64,000 bases of DNA from Acholeplasma hippikon (GCF_900660755.1 NZ_LR215050.1:806001-870000), one strand, 5' to 3'. Counted from the first letter of the stretch, positions 46,820 to 55,477 are shown. The notes: generated by a model from the sequence alone, not told the origin. Program-made: numbers and translations.

Positions 46820-47968
46820 TTATTTATAAAACGATATGCTTCCTGTAATAACTGATTTTTTTGCACCTGTTGTACTTTTTAGTGTTGCCGGTTTATGCTT
46901 AATTGCTTGATTGCCTAAGATAATGAAGGCAAGTGCTTCTTTAAAGTCACTATCAAGTTTTAATTCTGTTGTTGTTAAAACTTCAATACCATCTAAGTTA
47001 TTTCTTAGTTCATCCATAATAAAGTCATTATGAATTCCTCCACCAGCGACAATTAACTGATCAATTTGAAATCTGTTTAACACAAACCTTTTAATCGCAT
47101 CAATCATTGTAAATGCACTGGCTTTAGTTAATGTATGAACAATATCTTCTTTCTTTTCTTCTTCGTATTTATCAAGAATTTTTTGAGTATAATCTACACC
47201 AAACTGTTCTCTACCACATGATTTAGGGGGCATTTTCCCTAAGTATGGGTGGGTAATTATTTCTTCAAATAATGCTTTGATTAACTTTCCAGATTTCGCA
47301 ACCTTACCATGGTCATCATATGATTTTTGAAATAAAACTTCCATCGCATAATTAATCATCATGTTGCCTGGACCAGTGTCAAAGGCGTAAGTATCTTCTT
47401 CCTTCATACCGTTTGGTAAAACAGTTATATTGCTGATACCCCCAATATTTTGTAGAATTCTTGAAGTCTTCTTAGAACCATAGAGTAAGAAATCGACAAA
47501 TGGAACTAAGGGGGCACCTTGACCACCTTGCGCCATGTCTGCTGCTCTAAAATCTGTAATCACTGTTGTTTGTAAAAGTTGTGCCATTACTGGACCTGAA
47601 CCAAGTTGAAGTGTTGAAGGTAAAAAATTTTCATCCTTTGCACCTTGGTGATAAACTGTTTGTCCGTGAGATGCCACAAAGTATAAATTTTTTGTATCAA
47701 TATTCACTTCTTTAGCTAGTTTTAATACACAGTCTGCATAGACTCTAGCAAGTGAGAAATTCAAGTCTGATACTTCACTGACATTCATTTGATTCAGAGT
47801 TGCCTTTTTAATCTTTACCAGTAAATCATCTGGATAAGGGAAAGTCTTTCCTGCAATTTGATTTATTTTTGTATGTTTACCGAATCCTTTAATTTCCGCA
47901 AAGGCAACATCAATACCATCTAAAGAAGTACCGCTCATAATGCCTGCTGCAATTTTTCTCTTTAACAT
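46820..47968 (-). CDS. anmK: Anhydro-N-acetylmuramic acid kinase
   Basis: Opens and phosphorylates 1,6-anhydro-MurNAc to MurNAc-6-phosphate, the substrate of MurQ. Length 382. Motifs: AGIMSGTSLDGIDVAFAEIKG (ATP site), FVASHGQTVYHQ, ITDFRAADMAQGGQGAPLVPFVDFLL, and LIVAGGGIHNDFIMDEL. No signal peptide. First gene of the upstream transcription unit (anmK, GH4, GHL10, GHL10x2, amidase) behind a palindromic operator. Its presence implies that lytic, anhydro-forming cleavage products are consumed. Confidence 0.95.
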   Translation of the reverse strand: MLKRKIAAGIMSGTSLDGIDVAFAEIKGFGKHTKINQIAGKTFPYPDDLLVKIKKATLNQMNVSEVSDLNFSLARVYADCVLKLAKEVNIDTKNLYFVASHGQTVYHQGAKDENFLPSTLQLGSGPVMAQLLQTTVITDFRAADMAQGGQGAPLVPFVDFLLYGSKKTSRILQNIGGISNITVLPNGMKEEDTYAFDTGPGNMMINYAMEVLFQKSYDDHGKVAKSGKLIKALFEEIITHPYLGKMPPKSCGREQFGVDYTQKILDKYEEEKKEDIVHTLTKASAFTMIDAIKRFVLNRFQIDQLIVAGGGIHNDFIMDELRNNLDGIEVLTTTELKLDSDFKEALAFIILGNQAIKHKPATLKSTTGAKKSVITGSISFYK

Positions 47969-48000
47969 AGTTAAACCTCGTAAATGTCCGTTTCCTCTCT

Positions 48001-48042
48001 ATTATACTTTAAGTTGCTTACATATATATGTAAGCGCTATTA
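48001..48042 (-). promoter_or_regulatory. anmK promoter with 20-bp perfect palindrome and cre-like box
   Basis: GCTTACATATATATGTAAGC (48016-48035) is a perfect palindrome lying over the -35 area; TATAAT on the minus strand is at 48006-48001. TGTAAGCGCTATTA (48029-48042) matches the cre consensus with one mismatch and overlaps the palindrome, so two regulators may compete here. Confidence 0.65.
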
Positions 48043-48072
48043 TTTTTGGTATATTATTTCAAAAAAAGAAAA

Positions 48073-48096
48073 AAAGTGCGAAACTAATCGCACTTT
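48073..48096 (-). terminator. Terminator after the RpiR-type regulator
   Basis: AAAGTGCGA and TCGCACTTT with a 6-nt loop, followed by a long T-rich tail on the minus strand. Confidence 0.9.
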
Positions 48097-48106
48097 TCAC
48101 ATTTTT

Positions 48107-48952
48107 TTATCGCTTATATTTCTTAATTGTTCGATATGTCTCTTCCAGCGCTTGGACTGAACGGTCAATATCTAAGTAAGCACACTTAGCAAATAACGCA
48201 TCAATCACTGACATTTGAGAGATACGTGAAGTCATCGCAGCTGATCTAAAATCACTTTCCAGACTTGAAGTATATAATACAACATCTGAAAGGTCAGCTA
48301 AAATTGATGAACCCACTTTAACAACTGAGATAATTGGTGTTTTATTTTCTTTAGCAAGTAGTGCTGCAGAAATAATTTCCTTTGTTTTACCTGAGTTTGA
48401 TACGAAGACAATTACATCTTTAGCATTTGTAAATGAAGCATCCACGATTTGGTCATGTGACTCACCTTGAGAAATCGCGAACTTATTAATTCTTCTTAAC
48501 TTCATTTCTAAGTCTTTACATACTAAGTACGAAGAACCTTTACCAAAGATAAGAATTTTTCTTGCATTCATGATTAAAGATGCAGCTTTAGTGTAGTTCT
48601 TTTCATCATAAAGTTTGATTGTTTCTTCTAACGCTCTAATATTATTTTCAATTGCCTTTTTACCAGAGTTTTGATCTTTAATTAAGATAATATCTTTATA
48701 CTCTGCTGTCTCTGGAATTTCAACTTTAGAATTAGATAAAATAAAATCAATTTTAAAATCTTTAAAACCTTTATAACCTAACTTTTTGCACATTCTCACA
48801 ACGCTTGCTGGAGACGTATAAGCAGCCTCGGCAATTTTTTCCACACTAAAATCCTTGAGAGTTGCCTTGTTCTCAATTAAGTAATCAAGGACAACACGCT
48901 CAGCCATACTAAGTACTTCTTTATTTTTTAGCATATTTAACATTACACTCAT
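48107..48952 (-). CDS. RpiR/MurR-family transcriptional regulator
   Basis: Regulator of 281 residues. The N-terminal HTH_6 domain (about 1-75) contains FSVEKIAEAAYTSPASVVRMCKKLGYKGFKDFKIDFIL. The C-terminal SIS sugar-phosphate-sensing domain (about 110-270) has ILIFGKGSSYLVCKDLEMKLRRI and DVIVFVSNSGKTKEIISAALLAKENKTPIISV. MurR of this family senses MurNAc-6-phosphate. It lies directly upstream of anmK, transcribed as its own unit, and is the obvious candidate for control of the cluster. Its own promoter carries a cre-like box, so it may be under carbon control. Confidence 0.9.
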   Translation of the reverse strand: MSVMLNMLKNKEVLSMAERVVLDYLIENKATLKDFSVEKIAEAAYTSPASVVRMCKKLGYKGFKDFKIDFILSNSKVEIPETAEYKDIILIKDQNSGKKAIENNIRALEETIKLYDEKNYTKAASLIMNARKILIFGKGSSYLVCKDLEMKLRRINKFAISQGESHDQIVDASFTNAKDVIVFVSNSGKTKEIISAALLAKENKTPIISVVKVGSSILADLSDVVLYTSSLESDFRSAAMTSRISQMSVIDALFAKCAYLDIDRSVQALEETYRTIKKYKR

Positions 48953-48992
48953 ATCATATGACCTCTTTAAATGCCTTCTTATTCTTTAAATT

Positions 48993-49019
48993 ATTATAAC
49001 ATGAATGTAAACGTTTTAA
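48993..49019 (-). promoter_or_regulatory. Promoter of the RpiR-type gene with cre-like box
   Basis: TATAAT on the minus strand at 48998-48993. TGTAAACGTTTTAA (49006-49019) differs from the cre consensus at one position and covers the spacer/-35 area. Confidence 0.55.
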
Positions 49020-49047
49020 ATATGATTATTGAAAATAATTAAGTGAA

Positions 49048-50451
49048 TTATACGATTTTTTTCGGATTTAAGATGTATTTTGGATCAAACACTTGTTTAA
49101 TGCCGCGCATTAACATAAGTTGCTCATCTCCTAAGAGTTTATGCATGTAGGATTTCTTCGCAAGGCCAATTCCGTGTTCTCCAGAAACTAGTCCTCCTAA
49201 TTCAAATGCTTTTGAATAAAGACGGTCAAATCCTTCTTTAACTCTTTCTTTCCACTCTTCATCTGATACATTATCTTTACATAAGTAGATGTGTAAGTTA
49301 CCATCTCCAATATGTCCAAAATATGGGATTCTTACGTTCATTTCCTCACTTACCTTACGTACGTGAGCAAAGAATTCAGAGATGTTTGAACGTGGTAAGA
49401 CAACATCACATTCATCAATGAAGTCACTTGATGCTTTGATTGCTTCTAAGAATCCACCACGAACGTTCCAAATATTACTACGTTTTGATTGTGCATCAAC
49501 AACAAATGCCTCTAATGCACCATACTCTTTTAATACTAATTTTTCTACATAAGCTAAATCACGATTTAATGCTTCTTCATCATTTGCATCATAGCTTAAT
49601 AATAAGTATGCATTAAAGTGATCATTTTCAATTGTTTTACCAAAGAATGCTTCACTATATCCTAGTGCTTGTTTTTCAAAGAATTCTACAGCTGTAGGTA
49701 AAACATAATCTTTAATTAATCTTGGAGATGCCTCAATGGCTTTTTCTCTATTTTCAAACGCTACTAATAAACTCTTAGAGAATCTAGGTTTTGGAATTAA
49801 TTTAAGTGTTGCAGTTACAATAACAGCCAAAGTACCTTCACTACCAATAATCAAATCTTTTAGGCCATAACCTGTTGAGTTTTTTACAACCTTACTACCA
49901 AATGTTAATAATTCGCCTTTAGGAGTTACAACTTCTAATGCTCTAACCCACTCTCTTGTTGTTCCGTATTTGATTGCACGCATTCCACCTGCATTGGTAG
50001 ATATATTACCACCAATTGATGCTAACTTTTGACCTGGGTCCGGTGCATAGAATAATCCCTCTGGTTCTACACACTCATAAATTTCATATAATTTAACACC
50101 TGGTTGTACAGTTAGTGTTAGGTTAGTTTTGTCTAACTCTAAAATTTTATTCATTGGTGTCATATCCAAAAGGATACCACCTAAAACAGGAACAGCACCA
50201 CCAACTAAACCTGTACCTGCACCACGTACAGTGACTGGAATAGTTTCTTCATATGCATATTGCATCACTTTTTGAACAACAAATTTATCAGTTGCTAAAA
50301 CAACAACCTCAGGATAACTAATTGCTGTACCTAGTTCATCATGTGAATATTTTTCATGAATATCATCTTTGAATTTGATATTTTCTTTACCAGCAATTTG
50401 GATAAGTTGATCCACATCTTGTTGATTTATCTTTTTATAGCTTGAATTCAT
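49048..50451 (-). CDS. FAD-binding oxidase, GlcD/D-lactate dehydrogenase type
   Basis: Protein of 467 residues. The FAD_binding_4 domain shows VVVLATDKFVVQKVMQYAYEE, VTVRGAGTGLVGGAVPVLGGILLDM, and GLFYAPDPGQKLASIGGNISTNAGGMRAIKYGTTREWV. The C-terminal FAD-oxidase domain has IPYFGHIGDGNLHIYL (His/Asn site) and ELGGLVSGEHGIGLAKKSYM. Such enzymes oxidise D-lactate or glycolate. D-lactate fits well because MurQ in the neighbouring operon produces it. It follows the phosphodiester glycosidase gene by 24 nt. Confidence 0.87.
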   Translation of the reverse strand: MNSSYKKINQQDVDQLIQIAGKENIKFKDDIHEKYSHDELGTAISYPEVVVLATDKFVVQKVMQYAYEETIPVTVRGAGTGLVGGAVPVLGGILLDMTPMNKILELDKTNLTLTVQPGVKLYEIYECVEPEGLFYAPDPGQKLASIGGNISTNAGGMRAIKYGTTREWVRALEVVTPKGELLTFGSKVVKNSTGYGLKDLIIGSEGTLAVIVTATLKLIPKPRFSKSLLVAFENREKAIEASPRLIKDYVLPTAVEFFEKQALGYSEAFFGKTIENDHFNAYLLLSYDANDEEALNRDLAYVEKLVLKEYGALEAFVVDAQSKRSNIWNVRGGFLEAIKASSDFIDECDVVLPRSNISEFFAHVRKVSEEMNVRIPYFGHIGDGNLHIYLCKDNVSDEEWKERVKEGFDRLYSKAFELGGLVSGEHGIGLAKKSYMHKLLGDEQLMLMRGIKQVFDPKYILNPKKIV

Positions 50452-50475
50452 TTTTCTCTCCTAAAAATATAGTCT

Positions 50476-52008
50476 TTATGCTAATTGTCTCATCAAGTCT
50501 AATATTTTTTGTACATCTTGCTTGTGAATATTGTATGTAAACACTTCTGAGTAATCTGAAGATGCAGTTGTACCATCACCTTTAACTTTAACTTGAATTT
50601 CATATGAACCAGCATTTAATAATAATGACATTGACTCCTTTGTTAAGTAAGTTTCACGACCATTAATCTTTAATACATAACTTGCATGTTCATTATTTCC
50701 TACAAAGTGTAATACGCCTTCATCATCTACATAAACACCTGTTGGAGCGTTAAATTTATCTCTTGTATCTGGATAAGGAATTGGAGTAAATACCGGTTCA
50801 TAATCACCTTTAACAAATAATAAACCGTTTGAAATTGAACGCATGCGTCCATCTGATAATTGGTTTAGTGTTTTTAACTCTAATGTTTCTGCATCTCTTA
50901 ATAACATTGTTGAAGATCCACCACCATCAAGGTTGTAAGCTTCTACTGCATTTAAGGCTTTCATTAAGTGTGCAAACTCATTTAGTTTTAATCCGACTCT
51001 ACCGCTAGCACCATCTCTACCGTCTACAACAACGAAGAAAATCGTACCATCTGCTAACACACCCATACCAGTTCTTGGGTTACGTGTAGGTGCACTTGAG
51101 TGATTGAATGTTGTTTGAACAACGCCACCTTTAACTAATGCATCGCCCATACCAATAGCAAATCTTGTGTTTTCAAAACCATTACCTAATAATTCTTGAA
51201 CAATGATTTGATCGGTTGAAGTAATTAAATTTTCATCTTGAAGTGCTTTACCTACTAAAACGAATTCTCTTTCTTTAACTGTATATGCTTCAGTTGTTCT
51301 TTGTAACATTGCACCTTTAGCATATTGTACAGTTGAACCTGCAACTTTAATATCTGAAGATTTAACAATTACTTTTGGTAATCCCGCAGGAATCTCAAGT
51401 TTATATGAATCATAGAATACTGCTAATTCAATATCACTTGCAGGTAATGCATTTGTTTTATTGATCTTAATTCTTTGTTTTAATTCTTTATCCGCATTTA
51501 AAATGTTTAAATGTTGTCCTAAGAATGTTGGTTTACCAAATACGACAGAACCATCATCTAAGAAACCTGCTGCAGTTTGATTTGTAGAACCTTTATTGAT
51601 AACTTCAAAGTTAGTCACATGAATATTTGATGGTCTACCTGTGTTATTAATATCGTAGAAGTCCGCATTTACTCCACCAGCAACATGTAATTGTGAGTAC
51701 TTATTCATTGTGTTTTCAACATGATAAGTTAGTGGTTGCATCGAATATGTATATGGACTATATCCATCTGATGCAATCACTTTATAAGGAGTTGTCTTTG
51801 TGTTTACACCAATATATGAAAATACTTGAGGTTGTTTATCACCATTAAGTGACATATTGGCAACCGCTTTAATTTGACGAATACCATCATAATATACGTT
51901 TTCTCTTGAAACGTATTCTAAAACAAACTCATCAGCTGCATGCACATATGGAGCAACTGAAATAATTGCGAAGAATGCTAAGAAGATTGCTATAAATAGT
52001 TTTTTCAT
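50476..52008 (-). CDS. Secreted phosphodiester glycosidase (NAGPA domain)
   Basis: Protein of 510 residues with a signal peptide ending VHA (about residue 24). The NAGPA/DUF2233 domain occupies about 90-390: LHVAGGVNADFYD, FAIGMGDALVKGG, APTRNPRTGMGVLADGTIFFVVVDGRDGASGRVGLKLNEFAHLMKALNAVEAYNLDGGGSSTM. Related enzymes release N-acetylglucosamine or other sugars from phosphodiesters. A short beta domain follows at the C-terminus (VLHFVGNNEHASYVLKINGRETYL). In this cluster it could trim sugar-phosphate polymers attached to cell walls, which is inference. One nucleotide separates it from the lipoprotein gene upstream. Confidence 0.85.
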   Translation of the reverse strand: MKKLFIAIFLAFFAIISVAPYVHAADEFVLEYVSRENVYYDGIRQIKAVANMSLNGDKQPQVFSYIGVNTKTTPYKVIASDGYSPYTYSMQPLTYHVENTMNKYSQLHVAGGVNADFYDINNTGRPSNIHVTNFEVINKGSTNQTAAGFLDDGSVVFGKPTFLGQHLNILNADKELKQRIKINKTNALPASDIELAVFYDSYKLEIPAGLPKVIVKSSDIKVAGSTVQYAKGAMLQRTTEAYTVKEREFVLVGKALQDENLITSTDQIIVQELLGNGFENTRFAIGMGDALVKGGVVQTTFNHSSAPTRNPRTGMGVLADGTIFFVVVDGRDGASGRVGLKLNEFAHLMKALNAVEAYNLDGGGSSTMLLRDAETLELKTLNQLSDGRMRSISNGLLFVKGDYEPVFTPIPYPDTRDKFNAPTGVYVDDEGVLHFVGNNEHASYVLKINGRETYLTKESMSLLLNAGSYEIQVKVKGDGTTASSDYSEVFTYNIHKQDVQKILDLMRQLA

Positions 52009-52009
52009 C

Positions 52010-52603
52010 TTACTTTACCTCCGGTAATTGAACACTTGATTGTCCAACATTAGAAATTGTTAGTGTCACACTATATTTAGTTCCATCAACAGTAATTGAG
52101 AATGAAATCTTATCCAAACTGTTTGTGTTGAAATCTAATTGAACATTTTCAATCTTTGCATCACTACCAGCAATTAAACTGAAAGATTCTAATGCATCGT
52201 ATTGATCGTATTTTAGTAAGTAACTTCCATTTGATTCAGTAAACATTTCATAAGTAAATTTGTAGTAGAAATCTCTTTCCTTCTTAGCGACTTCTTTTAC
52301 TTCAAAGCCACCTAATATTTGTGTATATACTTTAGTCTTAGATCCACTGTGATCGTAGAATGCTACATAACTACCATCTTGATATTTTGTTTTATTGCCA
52401 TCAAACACCATATTAACGATTGTTGAATCAAGCGTTTGATAGTCATAAATTGATACTTCCATAGCGTAATTATTAGCACCCGCTAAAAAACTCATTTTGT
52501 TTTCAAATGCTACTTTGTTCTCATCAACTGATTCTTTTGTCTTCTTACAAGCAACTAAACCAACGACAAGTACAAGCATTAAAACATACCATACTTTTTT
52601 CAT
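52010..52603 (-). CDS. Small lipoprotein of unknown function
   Basis: Protein of 197 residues, signal peptide MKKVWYVLMLVLVVGLVAC with lipobox LVAC. The mature part looks like an all-beta LolA/LppX-like half barrel (MSFLAGANNYAMEVSIYD, FDGNKTKYQDGSYVAFYDHSGSKTKVYTQ), but no family is certain. First gene of the unit lipoprotein-NAGPA-FAD oxidase. Confidence 0.75.
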   Translation of the reverse strand: MKKVWYVLMLVLVVGLVACKKTKESVDENKVAFENKMSFLAGANNYAMEVSIYDYQTLDSTIVNMVFDGNKTKYQDGSYVAFYDHSGSKTKVYTQILGGFEVKEVAKKERDFYYKFTYEMFTESNGSYLLKYDQYDALESFSLIAGSDAKIENVQLDFNTNSLDKISFSITVDGTKYSVTLTISNVGQSSVQLPEVK

Positions 52604-52702
52604 TTTAAGTTCCTATCTCCTATTAATTAATTTTTTTATGTCCTTATATGTTTATTTTAATAAACAGTTATTGAAAGTTTTTTTTAATATGTGGTAAAAG
52701 TA

Positions 52703-52716
52703 TGTAATCGCTATCA
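52703..52716 (+). promoter_or_regulatory. cre box upstream of the lipoprotein-NAGPA-oxidase operon
   Basis: TGTAATCGCTATCA matches TGWAANCGNTNWCA at every position. It lies about 100 nt upstream of the lipoprotein start. Confidence 0.65.
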
Positions 52717-52744
52717 TTTCATCACTTTTTTTTGATAAAAACAA

Positions 52745-52769
52745 AAAAGGACATTCAAAATGTCCTTTT
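52745..52769 (-). terminator. Terminator after the serine dehydratase gene
   Basis: AAAAGGACAT / ATGTCCTTTT hairpin with short loop, overlapping the stop codon and followed by T6 on the minus strand. Confidence 0.88.
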
Positions 52770-53982
52770 ACCAACAGTTATCATCCTTATGTTTATCATA
52801 ATTTGTAGCAAGACCGCCTAAAGAGGTTTCCTTGTAGGAAGTATGCATATCAAGTCCTGTTTCATACATTGTTTTAACAACCATGTCAAAACTAATTTTT
52901 CTTGAATCACTTAAGAAGTAACTTAAGCCACATGCATCGATTGCACGAAGTGCTGCAACTGCATTTCTTTCAATACACGGAATTTGAACATATCCATTAA
53001 TTGGATCACAAGTTAAACCTAGGTGATGTTCCATGGCAATCTCTGCTGCATATTCAACTTGGTCAATTGAAAGGTTAAATAATGTTGCGTGAGCGGCTGC
53101 AGCCATGCTACAAGCCGAACCAACTTCTGCTTGACATCCAGCTACTGCACCAGAAATTGATGCATTATACTTAATCAAGTTACCAAATAAACCAGCTACA
53201 GCTAAGCCCTGTAAAACTCTTTCTTCACTAATAAATTTATGTTTTTTATGCATGTAATAAAGTAGTGCAGGTAATACACCACAAGCACCACATGTAGGAG
53301 CTGTTACAATCACACCACCTGCTGCATTTTCTTCACTCACTGCAAACGCATATGCACTAACTAATCGATTTTCTAATACCTCTGCTGGTTCATTCTTCAT
53401 TTTCTTTTCATAAAGTGTTTTTGCTTTACGAGTTACTTTTAATGGTCCGGGTAATGTACCTTCAGTTTGAATACCGCGTTCTACTGCGGCTTTTATCGCA
53501 TCCCAAATTTCACGAAGAAAATCCAAGATACCTTCGCCTTCAACTTCTAAAACATACTCATATAAACTTATATTTTTTTCTAAACAATATTTTTTTATTT
53601 CTCTAAACGTATGATGTGGATAAATCTCTTTTTCAACATCTTCTTCACCCACAAATAAAATCCTGCCTCCACCAACACTTTTTACTTCTTTTTCAACAAC
53701 TAACTGATCATAAATATATCCTTTAAAGATTAAAGTGTTTGCATGCTTTTCTAAATCAATTTTATTTTGAAATGTTACTGTTGCAGGTTTAAGTGTATCT
53801 TCAATAGCAATCTCAGTTAAATGTCCTTTACCAGTCAATGCCAAAGAGTTAAAAAGCGTAATTTCATAACGCGTAACATCTGGGTACTCTAATTTAATTC
53901 TTTTTGCAGCTTTAGCAGGTCCCATGGTATGAGAACTGGATGGTCCATGTCCAATTTGATATAATGATCTTAAACTAAGCAT
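52768..53982 (-). CDS. sdaA: L-serine dehydratase, iron-sulfur dependent, single chain
   Basis: Converts L-serine to pyruvate and ammonia. Of 404 residues, the N-terminal beta domain starts with YQIGHGPSSSHTMGPAKAAKRI and the C-terminal alpha domain has VTAPTCGACGVLPALLYYM, GCQAEVGSACSMAAAAHA and LTCDPINGYVQIPCIERNAVA, whose cysteines hold the 4Fe-4S cluster. Gram-positive bacteria often encode the two domains separately; here they are fused and somewhat shorter than the gammaproteobacterial enzyme. Monocistronic with its own terminator. Confidence 0.94.
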   Translation of the reverse strand: MLSLRSLYQIGHGPSSSHTMGPAKAAKRIKLEYPDVTRYEITLFNSLALTGKGHLTEIAIEDTLKPATVTFQNKIDLEKHANTLIFKGYIYDQLVVEKEVKSVGGGRILFVGEEDVEKEIYPHHTFREIKKYCLEKNISLYEYVLEVEGEGILDFLREIWDAIKAAVERGIQTEGTLPGPLKVTRKAKTLYEKKMKNEPAEVLENRLVSAYAFAVSEENAAGGVIVTAPTCGACGVLPALLYYMHKKHKFISEERVLQGLAVAGLFGNLIKYNASISGAVAGCQAEVGSACSMAAAAHATLFNLSIDQVEYAAEIAMEHHLGLTCDPINGYVQIPCIERNAVAALRAIDACGLSYFLSDSRKISFDMVVKTMYETGLDMHTSYKETSLGGLATNYDKHKDDNCW

Positions 53983-54058
53983 CTAAACACTCCTTAAAAT
54001 AAAACATCAATCATATTATATCTTTTATTCTAGGTTTTTTTATAATTATGAAAGAAAA

Positions 54059-54078
54059 AAGAAGGTTAAGTCCTTCTT
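54059..54078 (-). terminator. Terminator after the 90-residue gene
   Basis: AAGAAGG / CCTTCTT stem with 6-nt loop and T6 on the minus strand. Confidence 0.75.
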
Positions 54079-54350
54079 TATAAAATGTTTGTTAGCTTAT
54101 TTGTTAAATCAATGAGTGATTCAAAGGTCACATAAAGCATTTGACGAGTCATTTGATAACTAGAAAATACAGACCATAAATTATTTTTATCACGATGAAA
54201 CACTAATTTATTTCCCTGCTTTTCATATAGTGTAAATCGATCACTATCTATCTCAAAATGAAAATCATTCACATCAAAAACATCATCAAAGATAAGTGTC
54301 TGATTGCATAAAATTTTTATTTTTTTATCGTTTTTTTCTATAGTAAACAT
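54078..54350 (-). CDS. Hypothetical protein, 90 residues
   Basis: I do not recognise this protein. It looks beta-rich and soluble (FTIEKNDKKIKILCNQTLIFDDVFDVNDFHFEIDSDRFTLYEKQ), with no signal or membrane segment. It overlaps the acetyltransferase gene by 13 nt and ends in a terminator, so it is the second gene of a two-gene unit. Confidence 0.6.
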   Translation of the reverse strand: MFTIEKNDKKIKILCNQTLIFDDVFDVNDFHFEIDSDRFTLYEKQGNKLVFHRDKNNLWSVFSSYQMTRQMLYVTFESLIDLTNKLTNIL

Positions 54351-54862
54351 TTATTACCTAAATCCATTTCGTACTGATATTCAATAGTTTCAACATCAGC
54401 ATGAAAATTCTTTCGCTTTCCTGAATCACTTACTCGTTTCATTCCTATTTTTTCCATAACCTTATATGAAGCAATATTTTCAGAATCGCAATTAGCAGTT
54501 AATTTTTTTAACCCTAAAGATTTAGCAAATTCAACCATTTTAAAAGCTGCTTCAGAAATTATACCTCGATTCCAATATTTTTTATTTAAAATCCAGCCAA
54601 TCTCAGCTCTATCATCTTCTATATATAAACTAATCGCCCCTACATGCTTGTTTTCAAAAAGAATAGCAAACTCATAATATGTGATTGGAAATTGATTCCA
54701 TGCTAAATCAACACCAATTAAAAATGCAGCTGTTGTTTCAATATTTTCATTGTGAAAAAACATATATTTGGTAACATCTTTATCTGATGAATATTCATGG
54801 GTTGATTCTAAATATTTAATACCTAATGGTACTAAAGTTAAACGTTCAGTATGTAATTTCAT
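54338..54862 (-). CDS. GNAT acetyltransferase, RimJ/RimL type
   Basis: About 174 residues from ATG at 54862, which has GAGG 6-7 nt upstream; a TTG at 54874 is less likely. LHTERLTLVPL at the start, AEIGWILNKKYWNRGIISEAAFKMVEFAKSLGLKKLTANCDSENIASYKVMEKIGMKRVSDSGKRK is the classical Acetyltransf_3 signature for proteins that acetylate N-termini or small molecules. Target unknown. Confidence 0.88.
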   Translation of the reverse strand: MKLHTERLTLVPLGIKYLESTHEYSSDKDVTKYMFFHNENIETTAAFLIGVDLAWNQFPITYYEFAILFENKHVGAISLYIEDDRAEIGWILNKKYWNRGIISEAAFKMVEFAKSLGLKKLTANCDSENIASYKVMEKIGMKRVSDSGKRKNFHADVETIEYQYEMDLGNKCLL

Positions 54863-54950
54863 TATAAGCCTCAATTCATAGGGTTTCTCATCAATCCTAT
54901 CACTTCTATTAAACTACTTTTTATAAACTTTAGTTATTTATATATAAAAA

Positions 54951-54975
54951 AGAATGGCTTATTATAAGCCACTCT
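54951..54975 (-). terminator. Terminator after the 154-residue membrane protein gene
   Basis: AGAATGGCTTA pairs with TAAGCCACTCT (one G-T) and is followed by T6 on the minus strand. Confidence 0.85.
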
Positions 54976-54982
54976 ATCAAAT

Positions 54983-55447
54983 TTATCTTGCACGATTGGA
55001 TATTAAATTAACATATGCTTTAGGTAACTTTTCATAATCTTCTTTTACTAATTTAATAAAAAGATATTTTCTATATCGAACAGGTTCTTTTAACTTAATG
55101 TTTAGTGCCTTTTTAACCAATACATAACTATATGTTTCTAGAGTATCTTCCATTTGAGTTGGATCATATTTAATATCTTTAATATTTTTTATATCGATAA
55201 AAATTTCCTTTTTACCCTTAATAATTATGATGCCATTTTCTTCAAATTTAGCTTCATAACTTATAAATGAAAAAAATTGTTTGTAGATTAATAAAATAGA
55301 AATAAGTAAACCCATTCCAAAGCAAATATCTTCTAGAAAATAATAAGTTTCCCCCATTAATTTTTCTATAAATAAACTAAAAAATGTAAATGGAATAGTA
55401 ATTAATAAGTAGAGCCAAAACAATGTTTTTTTATATTTAACATGCAT
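54983..55447 (-). CDS. Membrane protein with PH-like cytoplasmic domain
   Basis: Protein of 154 residues with two N-terminal membrane helices (LFWLYLLITIPFTFFSLFI and FGMGLLISILLIYKQFF) followed by a small beta-rich domain (EENGIIIIKGKKEIFIDIKNIKDIKY) similar to bacterial PH-like modules. Function unknown. It lies 30 nt after the SHOCT gene and likely shares its transcript. Confidence 0.6.
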   Translation of the reverse strand: MHVKYKKTLFWLYLLITIPFTFFSLFIEKLMGETYYFLEDICFGMGLLISILLIYKQFFSFISYEAKFEENGIIIIKGKKEIFIDIKNIKDIKYDPTQMEDTLETYSYVLVKKALNIKLKEPVRYRKYLFIKLVKEDYEKLPKAYVNLISNRAR

Positions 55448-55477
55448 AGCTATGCACCTTTCTAGGCGTAATTAAAC

